Shown: positions 44,701-56,800 of the stretch, in pieces
Position numbering within the stretch: position 1 is the stretch's first letter
How the letters are laid out: each line of letters opens with the position of its first letter
NCBI GenBank assembly: GCA_040437565.1
Contig: JBDOQK010000002.1
Span: 930,001-994,000 of the forward strand
Length of the DNA: 64,000 nucleotides
From: Albugo candida
Lineage: Eukaryota > Oomycota > Peronosporomycetes > Albuginales
Direction: 5' to 3'
Made by a program: the position numbers and the translations under genes
Notes under the pieces: generated by a model
Databases searched by the model: none
Told to the model about the DNA's origin: nothing
What the model saw: the letters and a program-made list of their open reading frames with translations, nothing else

Positions 44701-46582
44701 NNNNNNNNNNNNNNNNNNNNNNNNNNNNNNNNNNNNNNNNNNNNNNNNNNNNNNNNNNNNNNNNNNNNNCAGAAGTATCGCTGCATCGCGCTCGAAGCTG
44801 GAATAGGAGGTCCTGGTTACCCGAGTCCAGCTGGACTAGATTTGCGACAACTAGTGCCTCTAGAGCTTGTACGGCAGCCCGTCGGACTGACATTTTGTCG
44901 TCGTTCAAACTTATTCGGAACAGAGCGATCATGTCACCGTTTATCTGATTCGACTTTGGTTCTTGAGTCTTTTGATTCAACGCATTCTGTAGAGCGGAAG
45001 TGAGGGTTTTCAGATCTCTTTCGTCCAGATGAATTTCTTGACATCCGATTGATCCTTCTGGTCCAAGAAGAGTATTGCTCTGAAAGCCTACTGTAATAAC
45101 GGTTGATATTCCAGTGATTGCTTTAGCACGTACACCAGAAACTAGATCGTTGGACCGATGCACAAGAATTTTGATAAGAGATGTCACTCCACCATACCGT
45201 GACAATTCCTGAGGTATGTCGTCATTCGAAGCGCATTTCCAATAGGAAGGTGTCAGTAATAGTTTTGTTGCGAATTCGACAGAGAATTGCCGAAATTTGG
45301 TAGTTTTGTGATGTGAATAACTATACAGAAAACACACAAATTTGGTGCGATCGATCGGAAGCAGAGCATTCTGAAGCGTACTTGCAGTTTGTAATCGTTC
45401 CGTTGCCATGTCAAATGTGTATTGGAGGACACGCTGTCGTCGTTCGGATCGATCAGGAACAGAGAGGCAAAGATTCTGAACAAGAGCTAATCGTATTCGT
45501 GATATGACAATTTGGACTTCATCTCGATTATTACTGTGAGCTTGTAGTGCTTCCAGCTTTGACATTAATTGTTTTTCGACAGTCTGCAAAATTGCAATGG
45601 CACTTCGATGGATTGGAAGTGCAGAGCGTAAAAATTTTGTTCCACCAAAAGCTTTCTCATTGAATGCGATAAACGGAACATAAAAGTGGAGAATAAGACG
45701 ATTCATCTGTTCCATATCCCCGTGCAAAGTGTCCTGTAGGCTTTTATAAATAAGTGAAAGATAGTGAGTCAGATCGGCGACACAGCTCACAGAGCAACTC
45801 ATTCGCTGGAGATAGATGACGGTCTCAATAGTTGTAGCAATACAATCTGGAGCAGTCTTGAGGGAGACGACCTTCAAAAAATCACTTAACGTCTTTAGCA
45901 AATGTATGCCATAAACTCGGACATCTTTTATCAGCTTCTTCAACCGCATGGACGTCAACTTTTTCTCCTGCTCGTTTGTATCATGGTCTTCAAGCGCTAT
46001 TGAGACTAATTCGATCCATTTCCGAAGTATTTTCATTATGCATATGTACTGATGAGGAATCCAGACGCCATAAGCAGTCCCGCCGGGCAGTTGTATCCAC
46101 TCAAGATAGATTTTAGCAGCTAAAATGACTTTGAGGAGTGTGTCCATACGATCTTGTACAAGCTCTTCCTCAGTTCTATTTTTTCCTAATCCAGTGTCAA
46201 GAGAGTTGATAGCGTTCATCGCTATGTGTAATATGCCAAATAATCGAATATGAAGATATTCGTGCTGTTCGGAATTCTCGACGACGCCCAAATCACGTTT
46301 AGAGGTGAGAAATCTCCATAAACCTTGTAAAGGTTTGCTTTGTTGCCGTTCTTTGGAGTTTATGTCCTCACTTTCATCTCCAAATTCGTGAGCGTGGTAT
46401 TGAGTCATGCATTTATCAAGTTTGCGTAGCGTGAGTGCTTCGATTTGTTCTAATATCAAGTTCTCTTGTGGTAACTTCTGGACTACGCCATATTGAACGA
46501 GGTTCTTGCATTCTTCTTGACCCAAGCTGCTGAGTGGAAGTGCCCTAAGAGCATCAACTAGCGCTTGCTCTATATCGTTCAT
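41799..46582 (-). CDS. NCAPD3: Condensin-II subunit CAP-D3, 2 exons
   Basis: Exon 1 is 46582 down to 43593 (crossing a gap; 2730 nt after correction), exon 2 is 41799-43544. The intron 43545-43592 is only 48 bp and is GC...AG (GACAAG/GCAAGT...TTTTTAG). Total 1491 residues, against 1498 in human CAP-D3. HEAT-type helices run through most of the protein. The best match is VRVCAFLTLGKLCLRDEEFS with LGDLCVRYTGLIDIYVPTIG and SPLVRRNALLLFSQLILQDF, the conserved core of condensin D subunits; FIKWKDALHRYFFRSLVDD favours D3 over D2. The tail is basic and Ser/Pro-rich. It should act in mitotic chromosome compaction with SMC2/SMC4. Confidence 0.87.
44670..44769. other. Assembly gap (100 N) with 160-bp overlap, inside CAP-D3
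   Basis: 44510-44669 recurs at 44770-44929. Removing 260 bp gives a 2730-nt first exon, divisible by three. Confidence 0.95.
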
Positions 46583-46688
46583 GGTGACAAATCACTGGAT
46601 TGCTCGTCTACTATTAGAGTATCATTCTACAAATTGATACACTGTGTAGATGGATAGTCGGCGTCTAGAAACATTGCAGCGTAAAAGT

Positions 46689-49600
46689 TTATAACAAAAT
46701 CATTCTTTTCCATTTACTTATTGCGCTTCTATATCTCCGCTGCAAAGAGTGTTCGCGTAGAATTGCTTGAAAGTGACTAACAATCCAGTTTCCCGTTGTA
46801 TGATCGTCCCACTTTGTGAATAAGGTATACAATTGACAGCTTTGTCGCTTCTCTTTCATCTCTTCCATTTTCTTGCGCACTCTTTTCCGTTTCTCCATTC
46901 CTGTGGCCCATTTTCGCCAGAACTTGAATTTCGCTTTATGCTTGCGTCGAGATAGATATCTTATTAAGGCAACTTTGCGTGAAGTATACTTTCTCCATCC
47001 CTGGAAATAATACGATACAATAACGTAATGCATCAGCCTCAACGATAATCGCATCCGCTGATTTAGAACCACATTGCTGCGTAAAGCCTTCCATCCTTGC
47101 CTTAGACGCTTCTGTTTAAACTGGAAACTTGCAATATCCAATCTTTCTCTCCTTCTGTGAAATAAACGTCTCCAATAATACCATATAGATTCGGTACTGT
47201 GTTGGCAGGGTTTCGTATCGATACATAACGATACCTTTCGTATTTGCGATTGATATTTCGCACATTGGATCCATTTGCTGATAAATGACGCTTTTTTCCA
47301 AGTTATCATGGCTTCTGCAGCAACACGGACACGTCGCCGGAATGAAACTTTGACTTCAATCTCCATCACCCAGATTCTCCAGCTTGACCGGAGCAGATTA
47401 TGCGCTGCGATACGAGCTGACGTAGCGTCACAGCTTCGATCTGCAACCACTTTAGATTGATGTGGATCACTAGAATTGATAGCTCCTGTTGGAACTCGTC
47501 CCACCCTCCTGTCAAAAATTTGCAGGCGACAAATGGATGTATTTCTAGTGATAGCGGAAGTGCTGCGACTTAGTACCGCCGACTTTCTCCATTTGTTCCA
47601 GGATCTGGAAAGCAAGGAATTATGTCGAATAAAGTTGATCCGCTCAATTCGTTTTGTTTGCTCAAGTGCAAGTCTCCATCGGTGAAAAGATTTGGATTGC
47701 CACGTAGATTCTCGGTATCTCTGGCAGCATTGTTCAGTATGCTTTCGTTTTTTCGATCGAAGGGTCCAAGATAACCATTTCTGTACCAGTGTATGCATCT
47801 TGCAATCTTCATAAGCTCGATATTGTGTCACCGTTGTTTTTTGGACATTCACGAAGAGGAGCCATCGGAGAAAGAATTTAACGCGGTTGTGTCTCGCATA
47901 AAAGTCTATAGCTTGTTCATGTGCTTCTACGTATCTTCTCTTCTTCTGATTGAAATCAACTAAACAAGTTACACCGATGCAAAGTAAGCGCAAGCGGTCG
48001 CATTTTTGTGCGACTAATGCTTGCTCTCGGAATTGCTTTCTTTCTGACATAAATCGGTTCCAACAACGCACACTCTGACGAGCACGAATGTTTTGGATAT
48101 GGACGGTACACTGGCTATCATTTTCCATTTTTGCTTTACTACTATCCAGGTACAGGAGCCATTTATCAAAACAACATTTCTGCGTGCGAAATCTGATTAT
48201 CAACTCGGCCTGAGCCTTGGTGGCGTGGCTGTACTTGGAGTTTTTGCAGAACCTTTTCCAGCAAGTCCACTTATGTTTTACTGACGAGTTACAGAACTTT
48301 GATGTTGCGATGTAGAGCTGTTCGCGTTGGTGATGATGATTTAGTGCCCACTGGCTCCAGTGAATACAGACTTGATGAGCGAGAATGCGCCTAATCATCA
48401 CGGAGGCGTTCTTATCTCTCACACTCTGATCCTTCTTCTGATAGTGGATTGTGCACCAAGACTGGAATGCTTGACCTAACAGAGCTCTTTTTTTCATCAA
48501 ATTCCACCGCGTGTGTTTGACATAACTCTGCAGCCATCGATTCCAATAATTTGTAATGACTGCTTTCGTGTGTAGTTCCACTGCTGTACACCATCGCGTC
48601 TCAGTAACGCTTTGATAATAGTTGTGCCAATGAATGAAAAATAAATGGCTGCGTGTATGAAAGTGCAATCGATTGATAATTTTAGTGGCATCTTTTCTCC
48701 GACGCACTAATCTCACTCGGTACCGCCAATCATACAAAAAATGTCTGCAAGTGGTTGCATGGTATAGAATTTGGGCTTTGCATATATTCTTGCGAGCTAT
48801 CGACCATTCTTGCATCCTGTGGAATGCTAGTGCATACAGTTTCCTTACTCGCGTGATTTGAATTCGAAATATACAATTGTTCAACTTGCGCTGATCAATG
48901 AGATGCCTTTTCCATACTAAGAAAAATTCTTGTAATAGTAGAGCCTTACGCCGCTGAAGTGCAACTTGCTTTTTGATGAATTTTGGTGCCTTATACTGAT
49001 GATATAAGATCCACGATTCCAGTGTTTTACTGCGAAGCCGCTTCTCAAATATCTGCTTTGCTTGTCGTTTCTTCACACGACGTTTGCTATTGGCTTTCCA
49101 TCTCTTGTAAATGCCGCAAAGTATGGACAGTGCGTGCAGATGAAACATCTTCCGTGCTCCAAGTGTTACTTTGTGCACTCGAGCAACATGTGACCTCCAG
49201 TTGGACCAACAATTCGATAGCTGTAGTCTCCTTCTGTAGTGACTTCTTTGGACGATCAGGAGCGTAGTCTTACTCTTTTTTGCCGCGTATCTGTGCCAAT
49301 TCCGAAAGCACATCGCTTTTGATAACTTTTTCATCGCTTTCACGATACGAAAATCCTTCTCTCGCTCATGAATACGCTTCAATCTAAGATCCGACCATAT
49401 GCAGACTGCTTTAGCAAGCCTATTATCGTTATTCTGCTTATCAAATCGGAATAATTTCAGTCTTATAGAGCACCTCAGGAAGAGCCATTGATGCCATCTA
49501 AAAAAAGCTGTCAATTTGAGCAGATCGGTGTAGTGATCAATGGCAGTTCTGTTATTTATCTTGAACATTTCTTCCACTTTGAATAATGAATGCCATACAT

Positions 49601-52600
49601 TCACTGCCTTCTGCATGGAACGCCGGACGAGGTGCTTCCGCAGTTGTTGAAACCTCTCTCTCCATCGTCTTTGTTGAAATGCTGACAAATGCCACTTCAA
49701 AAGGATTTTGAGTTTCAGAACGGCGTTGAAATGCTGAATAGAAAGCTTCTGAGATTGCTTACGCTCACGCATATCGCTTACATACACAATCCAGCAGTGG
49801 AATGATTTTGAGATGAAACTTCTATGCATGAAAGCTGCGCCCAATCGTTTGCGCTTCGACTTTGCAGAAAACGTCTTCCAATGATGCCAAATTTGTCTGC
49901 TAAGAGTAATATTCCTACGAGCTTGCACTACCATCTCATGATGATGTATTCGTTTGGTTTTGCAAGTCAATCGGCGCCAATCACGAAATGATTTATAGAT
50001 CAGGTGTGTAGCAAACCATTCGGATGCCATCGACTTTTTCGCACGGAATGGAATGACGTGGGTATGATATCTTTTCCATGATTGTAGAGCAAACCGATAG
50101 CTGTACAATCGGAAAAAGTCATCTGCGACAGCTGAATATTCACCCCTTTGAGCGGTATTCATTGTGATTGTCTTCCAGCAGTGTAAAGTTGTGCTTAGAA
50201 TTCTTTGCTTAGAAGCAGTTTGAAAGTTTACGCAAAGTACGCGGATCCTCCAACGTTTCAGCATACTTTTCACCCTTTTCTGCACACACTTTCGTCGAGA
50301 TAGACGAGCAATTTCTTTACGACACCGATTCTGCATTGCGAATAGAGTCCAAGAGTGAAAGAATGGTCGTTTACAGAGTTCCCTCCGCGAAAATGTTTGG
50401 AAGGTTGTCGAAACTTTACGTGTCAGTTTTGAGTAGCTCACGTAAGATCGCCATACATTCCAGCTTTTGGTCTTGACGGTTCTTGAATATCGCTCTTGCT
50501 GATGCTTGATCTTGAGGCGTATCATCCAAATTCTCTTCCAAGATACCCATATCGACAACTTTCTCGCACGCAACATCAAAGAACCGAGCTCCCAGCCTTT
50601 TTGACGTTGAAGGGCGCTTTGGGAATGCTTCCAGACCGAAACATACTTGATTAATCTTCTCATTTGCCATTGAATTTGTGCTTTAATCAATTTCTTTGTA
50701 TGATGGATACAGGACTTCCATGTCTGAAACGCACTTTCTGTAGATAATATTCTCAGCCTTAGCTTCCTTTTCTTTTCTATTTCCCGCAACTTTCCAGCGA
50801 CGATCCAATTACCCTGCAAAATCGCTAGAGCGAACTTTTTCAGCTGCATTTTGTGCAGCTCGCAAGCATGACGTAGACTCCTTTCTCTGTCTTTCCACTC
50901 ACGATACCTCTTGACCCAGTTATACACAAAGTATCGTCGGAGCAAGCATTTCGTTTGAAATAATTCACATTTCTGTTGCTCTTCATTCCTTAAAACATGA
51001 GACTTGACCAGCTTTTTCCATTGTTGTACACCGACAAAGAGTCGTAGATGCTTACTGATGCGTTTCAAAAGTTCGGGATCATAGCATAATGTTTTTATTT
51101 TATCCCCNNNNNNNNNNNNNNNNNNNNNNNNNNNNNNNNNNNNNNNNNNNNNNNNNNNNNNNNNNNNNNNNNNNNNNNNNNNNNNNNNNNNNNNNNNNNN
51201 NNNNNNNGCTGCATTTTGTGCAGCTCGCAAGCATGACGTAGACTCCTTTCTCTGTCTTTCCACTCACGATACCTCTTGACCCAGTTATACACAAAGTATC
51301 GTCGGAGCAAGCATTTCGTTTGAAATAATTCACATTTCTGTTGCTCTTCATTCCTTAAAACATGAGACTTGACCAGCTTTTTCCATTGTTGTACACCGAC
51401 AAAGAGTCGTAGATGCTTACTGATGCGTTTCAAAAGTTCGGGATCATAGCATAATGTTTTTATTTTATCCCCGAAACGAGGGCTCAAAACAGCCATCAGG
51501 GTAAATAGCTTCCACACATTTATGATGTGTTGTGCTGCATTCCGATTTCGACTCGCCTCAAGGATACTTTCACTTGTTCGTTGTAGCGTTTTCACTTTTG
51601 TGAGCTGATTCCATCTACTATAAGCTGACTGAACTATCCGCTGGCGTTGTATCGATCGTGCAATAGCATCCTGTTTTCGACGATCTCGAAAAAACTGGGT
51701 GTTCAGATACCAATTGGCAACTGCTTTCATTTTACATCGCGTGGATGTACAAGCTCTCAAAAAACGAACAGCTTGGCGCCTTCTTGCAACAAAATTAAAT
51801 TTGCCTAGTATTTCGACTTGGATGATTTTCGAAGCAGACTGCTGAAGAATTGATGAGTACCTTCTAAACACCGCTTTTGTTGCGTGATATTGTTTCCAAT
51901 GTGCCCATATTCGATGTGCCACATGCTGCCGCCAAAATCTTGCACCTGCGAGAATCAATTCTTCTCGAGCACAGCTTTCATCTTTTGCCCACTTTGACCA
52001 TATTTTGAAAGCATAATATATCATTCTGAGATGCAATTTTGAATGATCCAAGCGTTTCAGATTAGCGATGGTAAAGGATCGTCGTAATTTTTGCTGATTT
52101 TGTGCTGCGACATCACGTTTGATCTTGGTTGCTTGTAAAAATGGCCCTGATCTCGACATTTGTATTGAACTAGTGCTATCAGAACTTTTGTTTGGTCTTA
52201 AAGGGGTAGAACTTGGTGAGACTGCTACCAACGGTGCCACAGAGTGTTGCTGAAGACGATGGTCGTGTCGCTGAAATTCAAATGCTAGAAGAAATGGAAT
52301 GGGGAGCGGAGAAGTAGCCGCATTATCCAGCGGTTGTGAGGCTGAAGCTCCTTTTAGATAACTTCTGTTCTTAAGAATCATATCGGCTCGCTCTGATTGC
52401 CTCATTGAATTCCGATGACACTGCTTCCACCGAGCCAAGTACTTTTCGAGCGTCTTGTGCTTCCAGTAGAAAAAAGCAATGTAGTCCTCAACCTTACCAG
52501 CATTGATTTTGCTCTCATAATCTTTCGTCAAAATGGAACTTCCTTCCACATCTTCTCGAGTACTTGAAGGGTGCCTAGTAGCTACAACTTTATTCATAAT

Positions 52601-52702
52601 GATCGATGTCTTTGTCGGGTCACTCGATTTATAAATCGCTCTATAATGCTCTTCACGTGTGCAGGGTGAATTAGTTCGTGAATCATTACCACTCAACCGC
52701 AT
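46689..52702 (-). CDS. SFI1-like centrin-binding repeat protein, single exon
   Basis: After removing the gap and one overlap copy (365 bp) the exon is 5649 nt, 1882 residues, with no intron. Apart from a polar N-terminus of about 150 residues, the protein is Trp-, Arg- and Lys-rich with tryptophans recurring every 20-40 residues in helical contexts (for example FKIWSKWAKDES, HRIWAHWKQYHATK, FRNWHRYAAKKS, FHRWRLALEQTK). This is the pattern of SFI1 repeats, each of which binds one centrin along a long helix. SFI1 builds the half-bridge of yeast spindle pole bodies and is linked to centrioles elsewhere. I count well over 30 candidate repeats by eye, more than the roughly 20 of yeast Sfi1. Confidence 0.82.
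51108..51207. other. Assembly gap (100 N) with 265-bp overlap, inside the SFI1-like gene
   Basis: 50843-51107 recurs at 51208-51472. Uncorrected, it breaks the gene into two models. Confidence 0.95.
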
Positions 52703-52921
52703 TGCGAGCGCAACAAATGTGTATAGGACAGCGACTTACAATTCACCTTGTGTCATCTGCGGAGCGCCTCCGAAAAAGCATTTGTAGCGTCGGTTGATGA
52801 AAGGTTTGTATGTACACTGCATCAAGAAATCTTTAGATTCGATCTGATTAACTCGATACTTTTAAAAGAAAAGAGACTCACATATATTGTTTGATATTTA
52901 AGATATAAAAAGTGTTGCGCT

Positions 52922-53512
52922 CTATAGCTTACTAGGCTCAGATTTTTCACAGCTGTGCGGATCGACCGAAGATGCGACAAATCCATTTGTGCCATACATC
53001 GACCTATTTGAGGAATAAAAAGCAAACCCTTCTTCCAATTGTTTTGATCGATTTGGCATAAATAGTCCAAGACTCAATGCCAATGACCCTGTCGTGATTG
53101 CCAACACACCAGCAGCAGATCCGATCCATCCAATGGCATGCGCAATGCCGACATCTAGAATCCCAATGAAGAAAAGGACAGCTGCGTAGCCACGATAATG
53201 AAAAAAGAACCCAAAATTATTGCGCAACATTTCTTCAGTCATTCCAAAACGACATTCAAAACATAAAAGCAGCATTGCAAAAGCGGATGTATAGAGCGCG
53301 ATCAATGTGAGGGCAAAATCCATTTCGAACATTTGACGCACAACAAGCAAACCAGCAAGGATTTGTGTCAGCGCAGTAAACACAGATAAACTTTTAATCA
53401 CCAAAACAGCTCGAGAAATATGCGATAGCTGTGACTGAACTCTATCATAGGTACTTTCAATTGTGCGCGGCGTGCCATTCAATCCTTCATCTTCCTTCAT
53501 CTTCGGGTGCAT
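52922..53512 (-). CDS. COPI-associated membrane protein
   Basis: Intronless, 196 residues from an ATG. Four hydrophobic segments (about residues 40-60, 66-84, 104-124, 127-148) form a compact four-helix membrane domain with FGMTEEMLRNNFGFFFHYRG between the second and third, the motif of the COPI-associated protein family (Pfam COPI_assoc, related to TVP18). Both ends are hydrophilic and probably cytosolic. The family is found on Golgi membranes and in COPI vesicles. Its start is separated by 341 bp from the divergent coiled-coil gene. Confidence 0.85.
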   Translation of the reverse strand: MHPKMKEDEGLNGTPRTIESTYDRVQSQLSHISRAVLVIKSLSVFTALTQILAGLLVVRQMFEMDFALTLIALYTSAFAMLLLCFECRFGMTEEMLRNNFGFFFHYRGYAAVLFFIGILDVGIAHAIGWIGSAAGVLAITTGSLALSLGLFMPNRSKQLEEGFAFYSSNRSMYGTNGFVASSVDPHSCEKSEPSKL

Positions 53513-53853
53513 TTTTTAGTCTAGAATGAATACAGTCGTCGTGAAACTAATTCATTGCTAAATTTATCATCTGTTCAACTCCGGTGCAGTGAAATATGTC
53601 GCCCTTTCGGTTTGTTTAGTAAAGCTATATTTGATTCCCAATGGCGCATTGGTCGGTCACGGCATTGTATAATCTAGGAGGTGCACTTGATACATCAACC
53701 CCGAATCATAACATATATCGGATGGATTGAGTTGGTCTTACTCGTTGCAGTATTGAATAGATCACTTCATTTAGTGTAATCGTTCTCTTATTTACTTGAG
53801 CTTTCATATTGATTCTGATCAACTATGCCAATGTGACTAGTCGAACCATTGAC
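53513..53853. other. Divergent promoter region
   Basis: No supported gene. It lies between the start codons of the COPI-associated protein and the 1972-residue coiled-coil gene. Confidence 0.5.
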
Positions 53854-56800
53854 ATGACGGACTTTTCACTTGATCAACTTAGAGAAGAAGCGTTAAATGA
53901 GTGGCTATCTCTTGGATTTGATGCCAGCACATTTTCCTTAGAAAAGCTGACGAGTATATTTTACTATGATTCCAAGCCTGATGAGTTCTAAACTTTTAAT
54001 TGATAAGAGACCTGGCTCATACAGGACCATAAAAGTATAGATGCCACTGAAGGAGAAGAGCTATTCAAAGCAAAGCAAGAACTTCTACGGGAATACCATG
54101 CTGGTAGCACACCTTTTCGGGATCTGAGCAAAATTGGAAAAGCAATTGCGAAAAGAATCACCTCGAGAATTGAGGGAACAACCGGTGCTTTTCTATCAAA
54201 TCCGAAGTTACAAGTCCGGCAACATGCGATTGATGCACGAAAAATGAGCCAAGATAGTACTCGGTACCAGTCACACAAATTTAGCATTCATGCGGGTTTT
54301 AGACAGGAAAAAGTGAACGATGGTTTCAAGCAAAAAAATACTTGCTCGAAGCACATGGAAACACTTAAAACTAGGGGACAGAAAAGAAGTAAGACTGCAT
54401 CAGCTGAAAATGATGTACAACAGCTTCCGAGTATCGAGGTAGCGTAACATCTATTTGTTCTAGACCTTTTTTCTTCTGAATTTCACATACATAGCCAAGA
54501 CAAGAAACGCTAAAGCCAATTGGCCAAGACCATTGCGTCCAAAAAGTGTTCGAGGAAGAGCTTCTGAGAAGAGAGCTTAATGAGAGATTTTGGAAACAAA
54601 AGAATAATGAAGGGAAAGTTCGTGCGGTATCCATCAAAAATAGCAAAGGTATGATTCGAAGCAACTCTGAGCAGAGGTACGAAATTCAGCAAAACAGCAT
54701 TTGGAGTCGCAATCTGTTTTGCCTCGTAGTTCTACGAGATTTTCACTCATTACTGATGAAAATCTATCCATCATAAAAAAATACTTGGAAGGTAACAGAC
54801 GAAATGGCTTTTCCCATATGACTCTTGATATTTCTTAAATGCAGGAACATTCTCTCGATCTTGCTCCGATGATATTGAGAAATCGAAACTTGAGAAATTG
54901 AGAAAGATGAAAGCTTCTGACGTCAAATCACTCAGGGGGAAGATCGATGATTCAAAGGATATCCAAGGAAGCTCTGCAACTGAGCACGAAACTATTGCAC
55001 GACTACTTGAGACACAAATCGTGCAGCTCGAAAATATTGGACTGAAGCAACAAATCATCCAAAGTAGTATCAAAGGCCCTCCTCGACGCGATCCGACTAA
55101 AAACGAGAAAATTGAGCTCCATGAGCTGGCACTACAGAAAAAAAATTGTGGGAATCAAATCGCTACGTTGGAGGCTCGGCGCGCAAAACTTCAAATAAGA
55201 ATTGAATGCTTCGAACAATCACGTTCAGATTTGACTGAAGAATTGAATCGCTTGCTACAAGATAAGAGTTATCATGGAAGGAACAAGAAGCCTAATACAA
55301 GTTGTGAGCTTCCTGGTATCGCTGAGCGCCCTGTGGACACGCGTCAACCGATAGGTGACATGCATTCAGAAGAGGATTATAAATCGAAGACATTGATACT
55401 CGATAATACAAAGAATATATCAAAAACTCAGCAAAACTACACGACAGTCACAAGGAATACGAGGCTTCGCTTGTTAGAACAGCGATTAGATCCAATCTAT
55501 CGAGCAACAGAGAGCTTGAAGAATAGTGCTGCTCAGCGGTGGTGCCTACAGATAATGGAAGACTCACAACATGAAGAGATCAGATTGCTGAAAAGTCAAG
55601 TGGATGAGAATCAGGCGAAGCAGCTTGAGACCAGAAGAACATTACGGCGGTCTGAATGCTGCGACGAGATCAAGCAATTTCACGTAACCTCGACTTTTAG
55701 TCTGATATCCGATAATTGATGCTAATCGTTACTACGTAAATGCGACAGCGCGCGAAAACACTGAGAAATGCGTCGCATGCAATTGCAGATAGCTTAAAAC
55801 TGTGGGAACATTGTGCTGGGATACATATTAGTAACTTCCGATACTTGGAGCCGCTACAGATAATTACTTTGGAGCAAGATGATCTCGAAGGTTTCTTGTG
55901 TGGGAGCTTTGAATTGCCCAGATGTCTCACGTATCGCTTCGAGCTTCACGTAGATACAAACTTACTAGAAGCGCAGACTTATACTAATGATTGTGTTGAA
56001 ATGCTAGGTTGAACAATTACCGATTCCCCGTATATCGAGCAAAGTCTCTTATCAGAATCTCAACTACGATCTCAAGATATTCGCCGGGCCTTGTATGAAG
56101 GATCTTCATGGAGTAGACTGTGGTGTGCATCTTTTTCAGGTTCTTGGCTTACGCATGTGTTAGATACTCAGGCAGTAGCGTTATTTTTGTTTGTAGGAAG
56201 GTAGGATTCATCGCCACAGTTTTCAATTCTACGGAAAAGCTATGTTTTTTCGCATCGAGATGAAGAACGTGTTGACAAGCCTTTCAGATACTCGCAACTC
56301 CGTGAATGATCCTCTTCCACAGTTTCGGTCAGAATGGCTACCTGCTATTCAAAATTCAGTTCATTACAAGGAATATACGGAAAAAATACATCCACAGCGT
56401 GCAACCAACATACCGAATGTAGATCACTTTGTTTCCAATTTTGTTGAGCCACTCCGTGTGGAAAGAGAGCTTTGCGGAGGCTCTGATCGGTACAATATTC
56501 TTTTAGAAAATCGCATAAAAGCAAGGCGTAAACTAGATCAGAGTCGCTGGGATACGACTGAATACAAGCATCACGCAAACGCAAAAGAGGTATGCGCTAG
56601 AAGTACACAAAGAGATCAAACGCTGATGTGTGATTGATCATTTCAAGATCGTTGAGACCGAACAAAGTATTACCGCAGCGCGTCCGAAGACAGAAACCGT
56701 GCCCACAGTCAAAGTCGTGTTGCACGGAGGACGATCCCCATCAAGATCAAGGTACAGCTTATTGAGATGTAGTTATTCATCATAATGACATAATGCTGAC

